Assembly: GCF_040939455.1 (NCBI RefSeq)
Contig: NC_134108.1
Location: 85,232,001-85,296,000, forward strand
From: Microcebus murinus
Taxonomy: Eukaryota > Chordata > Mammalia > Primates > Cheirogaleidae
DNA: 64,000 nt
Direction: 5' to 3'
Position 1 is the first letter of the stretch. Each line of letters starts with the position of its first letter. Of this stretch, positions 1 to 10,515 are shown in pieces. Under the pieces are notes generated by a model that worked only from the letters and a program-made list of their open reading frames with translations, made no database searches and had not been told where the DNA came from. Both the position numbers and the translations under genes were made by a program.

Positions 1-858
1 TAAGCTTTACTAAGAATTGAGTCTGATAGAGTAGCACTTATATCATAGTGGGGGAGATGCCTAGAAAATCAGAGAAAAAGATGGGATCTTAGAAATCTCA
101 CTAATAACTCACTACATGATAAAAAAGAAAAAGTTTCTATTAATAGACTATTTCATATCTATACATGCATCTTTAAAATAGCATTATGTATTGCTTATAA
201 TTTTATGAATTGGCTTCACAAATATAACTGTGGTCCAAAATGATTTCTATTCTGAAGATTTTCCTGAGTCATTGCAATTGTTTTTAGAGTAATTTCATTA
301 AAAAGTAATTTCAATCATGGGTGACATTCAATCATGTGTGACTTATACAGTACCTTGCTTTTATATGATACATCAGAATACTACATTTAAAAAATATTTC
401 AAATATATAAACATTAAAATATTTTAATATTTTTCTGATAGATCATGAAATTGACAAAGAAAAATAATACTGGATCACTCAAAGTAAAATGATCTCAGTG
501 AGCACTTCATCCTTCTGTATTTTGTTTTGTTTTGTTTTTTGCACATATTTCAATTTAACAAAAAGGAAGAAGCTATAATACTACATTCTTTTAAAATCAA
601 GGAACAGAAACCAGTATAAATAATCTGGAATTAATAGAAGAGGCTAAGAATTTTTTTTTCCAAAGCCTTTCTGCCAGATTGGAATAGATTTGCGTATAGA
701 TATATGGAAATCCAAATGCAAAAGTTTCAGTATAAATATATACCAATCTGCTCTATTATCATCTTTTAGCTTCCAGCAGTTTTTTTTTTAATGTGTCTGT
801 TATATTTTGTTGTTGTTTTAGTTTTTAGTTTTTATGTTTTTATGTAGAGTTAACTGTA
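1..858. other. AT-rich DNA, nothing recognised
   Basis: No repeat or coding signal is recognised. The sequence is AT-rich with short T-runs near 520-540, 652-660 and 781-789. Confidence 0.5.
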
Positions 859-1440
859 TTTACTGAATCTGTAGATTGGTGTCTTTTAGCACAGTGGGAA
901 TACATTCAGCCATTATTTCTTCAAAATTTTTTTAGAATTGCAATTCTTTCTTCCCTTGGTACTCTGATGGCATAAATGCTAGAAATTCTGTTTTCTCATA
1001 AATCTGTGAGGCTCTATCATATTTTTCACTATTTTTTCTCTATTTAGATAATTTTTATTGATCTGCCATCAAGTTCACTGATTCTTTTGTCATCTTCCTT
1101 CTGAATCGAGTCCATTCAGTAAAAATTTTTGTTTCAATCATTTCATTTTTCAGTTGTAGAATTTTTATCTGGGTCTTCTTTATATCTTTTATTACTTTGC
1201 TGAAGCTTTTATTTGTCATTGATTTCAATAGTGTTCTCAATTAATTACTTAGGCATTAAATAGCTACTTTAAACTCTGTCAGATAAATCAAGCATCTCAA
1301 CATTGGCATCTGTTGATTGGCCTTTTCCATGTGACGCTGAGATTTTTCTGGTCTGGTTCTTCATATGTGAGTAGTTTTAAACTATCTCTTGGACATTCTA
1401 AATAACATATATGAGATGTTAGGTCTTATTTAAATCCTAT
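859..1440 (-). mobile_element. Old L1 (L1M-type) 5' region, antisense
   Basis: The stretch 1260-1430 matches the remembered antisense 5' region of mammalian-wide L1M elements: 'agctactttaaactctgtc', then 'ttgattggcctttt', then 'ggacattctaaataac'. The Alu at 1458 splits it from the piece starting at 1771. The ORF at 1055-1240 on the minus strand has no recognisable similarity to a host protein. It is old and decayed, so the subfamily is not assigned. Confidence 0.55.
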
Positions 1441-1457
1441 TAAGAATGTTGATAGTT

Positions 1458-1754
1458 GGCTGGGTATGGTGGCTCATGCCTATAATCCTAGCACTTTGGG
1501 AGGCCAAGGCAGGAGGATCACTTGAGCTAAGGAGTTGGAGATCAGCCTGAGCAAGAGGGAGACTCCGTCTCTACAAAATTAGAAAAATTAGCTGAGTATG
1601 GCGGCCTGCACCTGTAGTCCCAACTACTCGGGAAGCTGAGGCAGGAGGATTGTTTGAGCTCAGGAGTGCGAAGTTGCAGTGAGCTATTTTCACGCCATTG
1701 CACTTTATCCTGGGCAACAGAGTGAGACCCTGTCTCAAAAACAAAAACAAAATA
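1458..1754 (+). mobile_element. Alu SINE, old short-linker type
   Basis: A full-length dimeric Alu runs from 'ggctgggtatggtggctcat' to an A-rich tail of AAAAAC units. The linker between the arms is short, without the strepsirrhine extension seen in the Alus at 34, 36.7 and 51 kb, so this is an older copy. A diverged 16-bp TSD flanks it: AAGAATGTTGATAGTT at 1442-1457 and AAGAATATTGGCAGTT at 1755-1770 (13 of 16 match). It inserted into the antisense L1. Confidence 0.95.
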
Positions 1755-1770
1755 AAGAATATTGGCAGTT

Positions 1771-2693
1771 TAGTTTTAGAAAGCAATCAACCTGATTAGG
1801 TTCAGGCCACAAGTTCCAAACGGTCTTTTGTGGGCTGTGTCTCCAATGTCCATTCAGTTTTTAAACAATTGTACCTTGTATTCATATTTATCCCGAGTGT
1901 TCATCACAAGTGGTCAATCCAAAATATGGGTGGCGGTCTGTCTGTTACTACCTTCTCTTTGTCTTTGGTATGCTGAATAGAATCAGAGGTCCACATGTGT
2001 GCATATCTATGCGTGTCTACTCACTCCTGGACTCAGCTGGACTCAGCTCAGGATGAATCTAGGACTTTATTAAACCTTGAGGGGGTCACTTTGCTTAGCT
2101 CCTCCTTCTCAGCCATCTCCCCTGTGCACTCCACTTCCCTGTGTACTTCACTCCTCTTGCCAGAAACCTGGAATTTAATTACTTTACTCTGCACTTCTGT
2201 GACTTCACCCACATATGATGTCAAGAAGCAAAGGATAGAGAATAGAAAAAAAAAAAAACAGGGCTTGTCCCCACCCTCTAGCAAAAAGAAAGTTAAGTTC
2301 CTTCCCTCATAGTTTTGGCTATGATGGGCTACTGATACCATCACAGCTACCACCATCACCATGGAATTTCTCAGAGTTAGGGCAAAGAATAAGAGAGAAA
2401 AGCAGAAAAGAAGAATTTGGTGGCGGTAGGATAGGGAAGGAATTCTATATTCTCTTTAAACATTTGAAGTCCTCTTTCCCATTCTTTGGATCACAATCAG
2501 AGTTTCCCTATAACTTTGTCTCTGCCCCAGCGTCCAGTTTTCAAGCATTGCATTTAGACTATGGATATTGGAGAGGGAAAAAGGTGTACTCGCCGTCATT
2601 TTGGTCTTCTACCCATTCTACCTGGTGCTAATTGCTTTTCTGAGTCCTCGAACAGCTGTTGCTTTCTTTCTATCCAGGTTTTATAGCTGTATT
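1771..2693 (-). mobile_element. Old L1 5' region, antisense (continuation)
   Basis: This continues the L1 fragment at 859-1440 beyond the Alu. The part near 2670-2693 ('tatagctgtattcagtggg') resembles the beginning of L1M 5' UTRs read backwards. Overlapping ORFs on both strands (1995-2312 and 2048-2362) show no known domain and look like chance ORFs. The middle of the block (2000-2500) is less certain. Confidence 0.4.
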
Positions 2694-2701
2694 CAGTGGG
2701 A

Positions 2702-3031
2702 TTTTTTTTTTTTTTTTTTTTTTTTGAGACAGAGACTTACTCTCTTTCCTGGGCTAGAGTGCCCTGGTGTCAGCCTAGCTCATAGCAACCACAAACTCCT
2801 GGGCTCAAGCGATCCTCTTGCCTCAGCCTCTTGGGTAGCTGGGACTACAGGCTTGAGCCACCATACCCAGCTAATTTCTATTTTTAGTTGTTTGTCTAAT
2901 TTCTTTCTATTTTTAGTAGAGCTGGGGTCTCACTCTTGCTCAGGCTGGTCTTGAACTCCTGAGCTCAAGCAATCCTCCCTCCTTGACCTCCCAGAGTGCT
3001 AGGATTACAGACACGAGCCACCATGTCTGGC
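2702..3031 (-). mobile_element. Alu SINE, antisense, intermediate linker
   Basis: It starts on this strand with a T-run (2702-2725) followed by 'gagacagagacttactctct' and ends in 'gtctggc'. The inter-arm linker (about 2874-2917) is partly extended, between the short form at 1458 and the long strepsirrhine form at 51 kb. The TSD is CAGTGGGA at 2694-2701 and 3032-3039. The flanking L1 sequence continues on both sides. Confidence 0.95.
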
Positions 3032-3039
3032 CAGTGGGA

Positions 3040-3100
3040 AATATTAATAGCAGCGTGAATTATGTTTATTTCACCTCCCCTGGAACCAGAATTGGTCTAT
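3040..3100 (-). mobile_element. Old L1 5' end, antisense (terminal piece)
   Basis: The text 'tttcacctcccctggaacca' after the Alu resembles the extreme 5' end of L1M elements in antisense, completing the fragment begun at 859. Confidence 0.35.
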
Positions 3101-4366
3101 CTCGACAACAGTATCTCTATCTTGATTTTTATATTCCCTACAAGTAATTAAACTTCAGTTTTGATATTGTTTTGAAATCCTAGGAATTTTTAACATTTTA
3201 AAAAATATTGAAAATAATTTTGATCCTTATCACTCATGATAAATTGCCCATTTAAAGACATAACAGTATTTCTAGTTTATTTTACAGAAACTATGATCAC
3301 ACATCAATGATTTTTCTTTCTAGTGCAATCTTTACTTTTGATATATCTTTAATTTTCTTTTGCAAGATCTGTTGATTCACTTATTCATCTTTAATGTTTT
3401 TCCATTTGGATAGTCTATTTTGTCCTTTTAATTTATTAATCCTAATACTTAATATCACTGCTTATTTTGGGATTCTCAATATTATAAAAGTGTACATTCA
3501 TACAAAATTTTTGCTTGTTTAGATGTACGTTAAGGCTAGTGCTCTTCTGAATTTATCTATTATTACCCATATTATTCTTATTTTCAGGATTTTTTTTCCA
3601 CATGCATGGGAAATCATATTGGCCAACCTCCCTCCAAAAAAAGAAAACACTGGAATTATAATTCAAATTGCATTAAATTTTATATTAATGCTTGAGGACT
3701 AACATTATTATACTATCAAGTATTTCCATAGAGAAGTATAGTCTGACTTTTTCTGGTAGACTAATTTTTTTGGCTGCTGCTATTTTGGGTCTTTAATATA
3801 CAAAGGATTCATTTCTATGACTTAAGTAACTATAATTTTGATAACATGCATCAGTTTATATTCAAATTTGGTCATCTGTATTGTTGACATTTTTATTATG
3901 AGAATATTTTTATGATGTCATTTTATCTCCTTGAGAATCTTTGTTAGGTCAAGTTTGATATATGGTCGGAAATAAGTTGGGATAACAAATAGAACAGAGA
4001 GTAAATTTTCAGCCTTGGATTAGTGGTGACTTTGGAAGTCAACTTTATTAAGGCACTGTCAGCTTTCTTCTGAGAACTTTTAGTCAACAAAATCCATGCT
4101 GCTCACTAATAGCCCTAAAAAGTTCCATAAAGGATCAGTGGTTTTTACTACAGAAGCTATATCATAAATGTGGGAGAATACCAACTGATGATGTCTCTTC
4201 TCCTCAGCTAATAAGGATAGCCACTTAATATATATAACCTAGGCTTAATTATTTAGTCAAATTTATTTAAAAAGAAAAATGTAAAGACTATGAAAGGATA
4301 CTTATTTCAACTTCGCTGGATTTCCCAGAACAGTCTCCAATATTCATCATGTTTATAATACAGCAT
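3101..4366. other. AT-rich DNA, nothing recognised
   Basis: No repeat family or ORF of note was identified by eye. Highly decayed old elements cannot be excluded. Confidence 0.45.
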
Positions 4367-4381
4367 AGTTTTAGTGTTCTT

Positions 4382-4435
4382 ATTTATTTATTTATTTATA
4401 TTTTTTATTTTTTAAAGTCCCTGAGTAGGCACGAA
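4382..4435 (-). mobile_element. 54-bp short retrocopy with poly(A) tail and 15-bp TSD
   Basis: A perfect 15-bp direct repeat, AGTTTTAGTGTTCTT, lies at 4367-4381 and 4436-4450. Between the copies, read on the minus strand, is a ~22-nt unique stretch beginning TTCGTGCCTACTCAGGGAC, followed by an A-rich tail that grades into AAAT units. This is the structure of an L1-machinery (target-primed) insertion that copied only the last bases of a polyadenylated RNA. I do not recognise the source RNA. Confidence 0.75.
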
Positions 4436-4450
4436 AGTTTTAGTGTTCTT

Positions 4451-5660
4451 GATCCTCTTAATAACAGGCAACTATGTAGTTGTCATGCACTCAGTTGCAC
4501 AGGACAAAGTTTCAATCTAAGTGTTATCTTCAATTCCAAACGTGGTCCACATATTCCACCTACAATCTATCAGCACATGTTTGAGCCTTGCTTCTCTAAT
4601 ATCTCTGAAAGCTGATATTTTCCATCACCTATTTTAAAACCTTGCCCAATACTTGAACATCTCCTATATAGATTCCTGCAAGACCCTTGGGGGGGGGTCT
4701 CTCCACCAATAATACAAATGTTGAACCACATATCACCAGTGATGCTATCAGTTATCAACTCCTTTGCTGCAGTAACTTGCTTACCTTGTTTATTACTAAT
4801 GTAGTAATTACCTCTAGCATTTGGACTAATTCACTGATCTTATTCTTTTTTTCCCTCTCAAAGCAACCATTACTACAAGTGGTCAACTTTTTCTAGATAG
4901 AAGTAATTTATTGTAAGCATGTATCTTTTCCATTGCAGCTTTCATTTAGTAGTTTTTCTATGTATTATGACAAAAGCAAAACATATTATAGGTGTCTGTA
5001 CTTTAAATTCCAAAAAAAATCTTTCACACTGAGAAATGTATCCTAATTCTTGCTTTGTAAATTTTTATCAGTTTTTTATGCATTCTCTTTGTTGATGTTT
5101 GCAGACAATAGACTTATAATTTGTTGTCCTGTTGTTTTCCTGACAGTATTTAAACCATTTATACTATAACAAGAAAAAAAAAAAAAAGGTTGTTTCTCTA
5201 ATTGTTTGTGTATTTTGGCCTTTTGCTATGAAGTTAGAAATTTTAAGATAAAATTCTAAGTGTTTAAAGTTGTTTGGTGACATCATGTGAAATACTGCCT
5301 TGAGAGTTGCATACCTTTAAATGTTGCTTAAAAAAGTGTAGTTGTTTATCTTCATTTTCAAGATACTTCATTTTTTAATGTCTTACTGATTTTCATGGCT
5401 TTATACAACCATTCACTAACATCTCACAGCACATTGTATAAGTCATGATTTATCATTAATGATAATCGATGAATAACCATATTTCAAATTGTGATTTTGA
5501 GTTTTTGGTGGGGCTGGCACTCTTCATCAGATTGGACATCAGATTAGCACATAATGTGTTTGAGCTAATCGTACTTTGTCAGCCACTGCCTACCTTCTCC
5601 ATTATAGGACCTCATACTCTTCCCTCTACATGGAACTACATGGAATACCCTATAGAATGA
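4451..5660. other. AT-rich DNA, nothing recognised
   Basis: It contains a short G-run at 4689-4696 and an A-run near 5173-5187. The small ORFs have low-complexity composition and no domain. Confidence 0.45.
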
Positions 5661-5661
5661 A

Positions 5662-5663
<2 letters not shown>

Positions 5664-5714
<51 letters not shown>
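5664..5714. repeat. (TA)n microsatellite
   Basis: About 50 bp of almost uninterrupted AT dinucleotides, with one C interruption at 5700. Likely length-polymorphic. Confidence 0.95.
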
Positions 5715-5965
5715 CTGAATATTAAATACTTTTAGGGCATTAGTCCATTTTTTATGTTAAGATAAATATGCATACAAAGGAAGATTATGATATTTTCTTC
5801 CTGTACATTCCAATGGATTTTCAAAATTGTTTTTCATGCTTTCCTGGGTTTGTGGACCTCTTATAGACTGCAGGGAGTTATTATTTACAGGTATATGTGA
5901 TTTCTATTTTTTTCACATTGTGTCTTTCTTTTTTTCTTTGATTCTGGATTATTTATCTTCTATAG

Positions 5966-6432
5966 CAGCAGTCCCCAACCGTTTTGGCACCAGGGACCAG
6001 TTTCATGGAAGACAATTTTTCCACAGACCAATGCCAGGGGTATGGCTTTGGGATGATTCAAGCACATTACATTTATTGTGCAGTTAAACCTCTCTGCTAA
6101 TGATAATCTGTATTTGCAGCTGCTCCTCAGCACTAGCATCATCACTTCAGCCCCTCCTCAGATCATCAAGCATTAGATTCTCATAAGGAACACACAACCT
6201 AGATCCTTTGTATGTGCAGTTTACAGTAAGGTTCGTGTTTCTATGAGAATCTAATGTTGCTGCTGCTCTGGCAGGAGGCGGAGCTTATGTGGTGACATGA
6301 GAGAGGGGGAGCGGCTGTAAATACAGATGAAGCTTCACTCCTTAGCCTGCAACTCACCTCTTGCTGTGCAAGCCAGTTCCTAACAAGCCACAGACTGGTA
6401 CTGATTTACAGCCTGGGAGTTGGGGACAACAG
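5966..6432 (+). mobile_element. MER1-type hAT-Charlie DNA transposon
   Basis: It starts 'cagcagtccccaaccgtttt' and ends 'gttggggacaacag', which are imperfect terminal inverted repeats of the MER1/Charlie3 group. Internal matches include 'ggcaccagggaccag', 'gattcaagcacattacattt' and 'gagaatctaatg'. The flanking 8-bp TSD (TTCTATAG at 5958-5965, TTCTACAG at 6433-6440) has one mismatch, as expected for hAT elements. It is non-autonomous: no transposase is encoded. Confidence 0.9.
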
Positions 6433-6440
6433 TTCTACAG

Positions 6441-7390
6441 GATCTGATAGTTGTTTTAATAAACTCATTATTGTGTGGCATAGGATAACCAGAAATATAA
6501 CCAGAGCCTCCAGTCATACCAAACCTGTACACTGAACATTAATTGCTGAACATTAATCTATCCCCATATACTCTATCATTCACTGTGGGGCAATATGACA
6601 TGTCATTTCTTTTACATTGAACTGTCCCTCAATAAGCTCAATTCCTTGCATCCCTACCTCCCCTCCTTAACAGGTCTGCCAGAGTGTTTATTATTGTTAC
6701 TATTACATTTATCATGCATCATCAATAAGCAAGTCCTAGGAAAGGGATATACATTAATTCACTAAAGGATACATTGATACATTCTCAGTGTTATTGCCTA
6801 TTACTTAAATGTTACTGCAATGGTTATGGCAATCACAATATAAAATAAAATACCTCAGACTTAATAATAGTAGACCATTAAATCACATAAATGTCTGAGA
6901 GTTCTCTGGGGAGTGTTAAAATTCAGCATCCAAAATTAGCTGGGGGGAAAACAATCTGAATATCTTTTACTTTTTCTTTTTTTAAAAATAGAGTAAATCA
7001 TACAGGAAATTGCAAGCTATCTAGCATCACAAATGTATGGTCTTTGATATTTTATATAGTCTTTATAAAATAAAGCATAATCAAGAAGATCCTCAAACTA
7101 TTAATTTATAAAACATAAAAATAACCTTGGTCAAATTTTATTCTGATACTATGTTTAAATCTTTTCCTTCCAACATACTAAAATATTAGTGACTAGATAC
7201 TAAATTTCAAAGAAAAATTGATACATCGGCTCTGGACAAAAATAATTTGCAATGATTCAGATAAAATGAGGCAGCAAACACAAAGAAATGTAATGCATTC
7301 CAATGCATTATTTTCTGCTGTGGTTTGCATATTTGCCAAGGTGTTTGGTAATTAGATTACCATGCTTAATGAGATTGTTGAAGGAGAATG
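6441..7390. other. Unassigned DNA
   Basis: No recognised element. A small tandem duplication of 'ctgaacattaatt' lies at about 6530-6558. No coding signal. Confidence 0.45.
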
Positions 7391-7394
7391 TATT

Positions 7395-7965
7395 TTCCCC
7401 TTTAGTTAGTTCATTCTCTCTTCAAGTAATTATGAGTGCTTATCATGTATTAGGCAATGTTATCTGCACTGGAAGTGTAACAGAAGATAATACAGTTCCT
7501 GTTGAAGGTTTCACTCTGCTGGAGAGACAAACAGTAAACAAAACAACAAAGGTATTATTAATTGGCAATCAAAAGATATTATTGAGAAAATGCAGCAGAG
7601 TAAGAGGGATTGGGTATGGGGGAGTGTGTCCTATACGATACAGGGTTATCAGGGGAGATTTCTCAGATAAGTTGACATAAAGAAGAGATCTGATGGAAGT
7701 GAGATGGTAAGAAAATAGATATCTGGAGGGAGAGACTTCCAGACACATAAAGCACTGGCTCTGAGGCAAGTGAGATTGCCCTGTGTTCAGGAACCCATAA
7801 AGTGACTCTGCGGTTGGATTTGAGTGAGCAAGAGACAGAGTGGTAGGAAAGCATATTAGAGGGGTGGAGGTACCTCCATAGGTCATTGTAAGTGCTTTAC
7901 TTTTACTTTAAAATGGAAAGCAATTAGGCATGCTCTGACTTGCCCTTTCAAAGACAATGTCTATC
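7395..7965 (-). mobile_element. L2 LINE fragment, antisense
   Basis: In the antisense direction the order of landmarks fits the L2 3' half: 'aggcaatgttatctgcactg', 'gcagcagagtaagagggatt', 'tcaggggagatttctcagat', 'aagagatctgatggaagtga', 'ctctgaggcaagtgagattg' and 'gtcattgtaagtgcttta'. The ORFs at 7303-7680 and 7569-7886 are chance frames across it. Confidence 0.8.
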
Positions 7966-8244
7966 TTTAGTGAAAGGAGAAAATGGCCACAACAAGGCCT
8001 TGACATAAACTGAAGTACGACCGCCCCTCCCAGTTTCCCTGAAGCCTGGGGCAATGGAGACAACTGTTATTCAAATGCAGTAGTCTTTAAAGTATTCTTT
8101 AAAGACAAATATTAGATTAGAAATAGGAGAAATAGGAAATGACTTACTTTATATTCAGTTCACTATCACAGAAAGGGAAAGATGATGAAGCCAGAAGATA
8201 AAACATTTTGAGACTTTTGCTTAGATAATGAAAGTTTATTAAGG

Positions 8245-8345
8245 AAAAGGGACAATTGCTTAAACTCTTTATGTTTAAATTTTCTCATCTATGAAGTAGG
8301 GATAATATTACTGGCTGGTGGTAATAAATGATAATAATTGTTGCT
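8245..8345 (+). mobile_element. MIR SINE fragment
   Basis: The block 'acaattgcttaaactcttta' followed by 'ttctcatctatgaagtaggg' and 'ataatatta' matches the MIR core (cttaacctctctg / cctcatctgtaaaatgggg / ataataata). The tRNA-derived head and the tail are missing. Confidence 0.6.
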
Positions 8346-9825
8346 GTGGTTTTTATTATCGCTGTTGTTATTGTAAATATCACGTTTATGGTGCTGATTT
8401 AAAAAAATTAGGTTTTTAAGCCTATAGTCTAAGAGCTAGATGTCAAACTCTAACATATACTTTAATATAAGAATTGTCCCTATGGATCCTTTTGTAAATA
8501 AACTAATGCTCTTTACTCTCAGTAAATAAGCAAAGTTTATTTTCAGTAGTACTCTTAATTATCTGATGAAGCTCATCAAAGCCACCTTCACCACACACAC
8601 CCCACTGAGGTTTGTTGTAGGAATGTTAAATTAGAATTTTAAAGACAATGTAATTTTTTTTTTTACTATGGCACAATGTCTAGAAAATGTTAATGTTAAA
8701 TATGATTAGACAAATTTTATAATACCAGTAGAAACTAGACAATGGATGAAAAGTTTAGGATTGGTTTATGTAAACAATTAAATACTCGATGGGAGTAAAC
8801 TCTCACACAATTGTTTATTCTCTATGGAGACATGAAAACACGATTTACAGCCTCAATATCAATTGTTTTCCTGCCAAAATAGAAATAATTTTTCATTGAT
8901 CCTAATAAAATGACCTAAGGACTCAGCATCATTAACAGATTTTGATGATAGATACTTGATTTCATTTCTTACATTAATAATCAAAATAAGGTGAGATGTA
9001 ATAAACTTGTTTGCCCTATTTATTAATACATTGGCCCAGTAAATGATAAATTTGGTAGTTTGAGAGTAAAATTTAGAGTTAAGTCTACTAAGAATTTTTC
9101 TAATATTTAAAAATACAAATAAAAGTGATATTTACAATTCAATGCTATTTTTATATGTTTATCTCTTGAAAATATTTTTTAAAATTGCCAAATGTGGCAA
9201 AAAGAATCACTTTAATCTAAGTTTGCAAACATGTGGATTGAATATAGCATCTGAATTTAAAATATTTCAACTTTTAAATATTGCATAGACACTCATTAGT
9301 AAGTACCTCATCGTTCTAAGAACTTGGTTGTAAGGATGTAAGAAAAAGAGAAAGTAATCATTCCCAATGCATTTGTTAGTGTAGACATTTCTCTTTTGAA
9401 ACAAGGATAGACTACAATAGGGCTTATTTATCTGCCCCATCTCCAGCCTACTTACAGGCTTCAGTAACAAGAATAATGAATCTGCTTTTGAATATATATT
9501 TTTAAAGTGCAAAATCACCCTGTGAACTATTTATCTATTTTCTACTTCATCACTTTATATTGTTCTTTCATAAGACCTGGCATTAAGAAAACAATACCTG
9601 AAATAGTGGAGATTTTTAGTTCTCTTCATTTCAGAATTTATTCTAGGCTTTTCATTTGCCTTTATGTTTATAACTTTAGAAATGTATTTGAAAATATGCT
9701 TGTCACAAGGACACAGTGAATAAAAAAGGAGGGAGAGCTGAAAAAATAGCTTTTTAAAAATGGCCTAAAAGTGGATTTCTGCTTAGCCATTGTTCTTTGA
9801 TGTTTTAAAAGTTTTTGATTGAGGA

Positions 9826-9826
<1 letters not shown>
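8346..9826. other. AT-rich DNA, nothing recognised
   Basis: No repeat family is recognised. The short ORFs at 9267-9518 and 9507-9719 lack any domain or codon signature. Confidence 0.45.

Positions 9827-9861
<35 letters not shown>
9827..9861. repeat. (TG)n microsatellite
   Basis: About 17 uninterrupted TG units. Confidence 0.95.
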
Positions 9862-9862
<1 letters not shown>

Positions 9863-10274
9863 TCCAATATGAATTCTAGAAGACTACAATAAAACCTAGC
9901 ATGTTTCAGCTGCATTCAGAAAAGACAAAATGAGAAAATGGGAGGCTATATTGAGGATAGGCAAAAGAGAGAAAAACTATATTAATGGTAGGTGTCACTT
10001 TCCCAGTGACCACCCAGCTTGTGTTAGGCACATTGACTCCCTATGTATATACCTGTAATACTGGAAAAAAAATTAAATGAAATATAAACCCAAATAGTGT
10101 TCTTTGGTTATGCTTTTACCTGTGACATATCACAAAACATGAATAATAGAATAATGCCACAAAACAACAGCCTTTCTTTGTTTTCTTTTTATTCTGCAAA
10201 CACTTACTGATCACCCTATCATCTTGATATAGGAGTACTGGTTCCTACACATTTTCATATTCACAATATAGGCT
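9862..10274. other. Unassigned DNA
   Basis: Nothing recognised. Confidence 0.45.
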
Positions 10275-10515
10275 GGGAAGGTCATTTATACTCTGTACCT
10301 AAGTTTCTTTGTTGCTAACTGAGGATGTTACTAATAATTACAACATAAGGTTAGTGTGAAGAATCAATGGAATAATCTATTTATGATAGATTATTCTATA
10401 GAATAATCTAATCTATAGATTATAGAATAGATTATTCTATAACAATCTATCATAAATAGATTATTCCATGAGCACATAGTAAACACTCAATGCTAACTAT
10501 CATTATTATTATATG
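10275..10515 (+). mobile_element. MIR SINE interrupted by a palindrome
   Basis: The left part, 'ctctgtacctaagtttcttt' to 'gtgtgaagaatcaatgga', aligns with the MIR core (cctcagtttcctc... gtgaggattaaatgag). The right part, 'gagcacatagtaaacactca', aligns with the MIR tail (ggcacatagtaagcgctcaa). Between them, where the MIR normally has about 30 bases, is the palindrome at 10368-10468. Confidence 0.75.
10368..10468. repeat. 101-bp near-perfect palindrome inside MIR
   Basis: The outer arms, 10368-10392 and 10444-10468, are perfect 25-bp reverse complements (TGGAATAATCTATTTATGAT and onward). The interior (10393-10443) is built from further complementary copies of the same 'agaataatctat' motif. The whole can fold into one long hairpin or cruciform. 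Confidence 0.9.

Noticed and set aside
2568..2954. 128-codon ORF on the plus strand
   Set aside because: Its second half is antisense Alu (phenylalanine run from the T-tail, then the familiar Alu-encoded peptide).
5120..5200. Possible short retrocopy ending in the A-run at 5,173-5,187
   Set aside because: The candidate target duplications (gttgttttcc / gttgtttctc) match poorly, so chance is likely.
7303..7680. 125-codon ORF on the plus strand
   Set aside because: It lies across antisense L2 sequence. Its content is explained by the repeat.
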